Shown here: piece after piece, positions 52,108-52,148 of the stretch | Layout of the letters: each line of letters starts with the position of its first letter | Numbering within the stretch: position 1 is the first letter of the stretch | Assembly: GCA_033763895.1 (NCBI GenBank) | Contig: JANRJQ010000012.1 | Coordinates: 1-52,148, forward strand | Direction: 5' to 3' | DNA: 52,148 bases | Origin: Chloroherpetonaceae bacterium | Lineage (GTDB): Bacteria > Bacteroidota > Chlorobiia > Chlorobiales > Thermochlorobacteraceae | The notes under the pieces: generated by a model | What the model was told of the DNA's origin: nothing | The model's input: only the letters and a program-made list of their open reading frames with translations | Database searches by the model: none | Program-made: the position numbers and the translations under genes

Positions 52108-52148
52108 CGCAACCTCATACGCGATAACGCCAAAGGCATAACCAGCAT
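52108..52148 (+). pseudogene. Start of another RHS core fragment (cut by window edge)
   Basis: The last 41 bases read RNLIRDNAKGITS and include an 18-base stretch (52111-52128) identical to 47611-47628 in the first cassette. Since it has no start and follows an immunity-like gene, it is the head of the next cassette; its tip lies outside the window. Confidence 0.75.

Noticed and set aside
1-52148. tRNA or rRNA genes
   Set aside because: I looked for T-loop GTTCGANTC segments with matching acceptor stems and for rRNA-like stretches and found none that folds.
46107-52148. Insertion sequence or integrase driving the RHS array
   Set aside because: No transposase, integrase or recombinase motif is readable here; homologous recombination at core blocks explains the layout.

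Overview
The window looks like a chromosomal segment from the Bacteroidota/Chlorobiota (FCB) branch. Evidence for this is a type IX secretion C-terminal sorting domain, a PorV-like outer-membrane barrel, a GWxTD-domain protein, an HD/PycTM (DUF5706-like) membrane protein, UPF0175/DUF3368 and RelE-like toxin-antitoxin pairs, RHS/YD-repeat toxin genes, and an EF-P whose tip loop (PGNLRAF) I recall from green sulfur bacteria. A DUF2499-like membrane protein, an SbtA/SbtB pair and tandem UbiA prenyltransferases fit a Chlorobi-like lineage, but no photosynthesis gene is present, so phototrophy is not shown. DNA is moderately AT-rich, and much more so in the cassettes at the right end.

Positions 1-13.9 kb are mostly housekeeping: Maf, a SixA-like phosphatase, a hotdog thioesterase, three acetyl-CoA carboxylase subunits (accA, then accB-accC) around HU and EF-P, two overlapping UbiA genes, QueG, a barrel-ComEA fusion, a FecR-domain protein, a methyltransferase, an ABC ATPase and a KdsC-type phosphatase. 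Positions 14.1-18.1 kb hold an ECF sigma factor in an apparent operon with a membrane HEAT-repeat protein and a DUF4097 solenoid, then a thioredoxin-fold protein. Positions 18.05-18.99 kb are repeat-rich and non-coding. Positions 19-32 kb hold a UvrD-like helicase, a RelE-type TA pair, LeuRS, a GNAT-like protein, a PIN/UPF0175 TA pair, a glycosyltransferase coupled to a PDZ-7TM-GAF-PP2C phosphatase, and a T9SS cargo. Positions 32-45 kb hold a tricorn-like protease with a DUF2499-like partner, the HD-PycTM protein, an ABC-2 permease, a GH13 lipoprotein, a GWxTD protein, an FtsB/DivIC-like protein and sbtB-sbtA. Polyprenyl diphosphate synthase follows at 45.1-46.1 kb.

The most interesting part is 46.1-52.1 kb. 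A second copy of the dispersed repeat seen at 18.2 kb is followed by an array of 5'-truncated RHS C-terminal cassettes. Each cassette has a GC-richer piece of RHS core, a different AT-rich toxin tip and a different small downstream gene that is a candidate immunity gene. Three toxin/immunity pairs are visible: an M15-type peptidoglycan peptidase with an envelope-directed partner; a beta-rich tip with a two-TM partner; and a glycine-rich tip whose core carries an in-frame stop, with a 190-residue partner. An RHS remnant and a VapBC-like TA pair precede them, and a further RHS fragment begins at the right edge. The layout suggests a store of swappable toxin tips that can recombine with a full-length RHS gene elsewhere.
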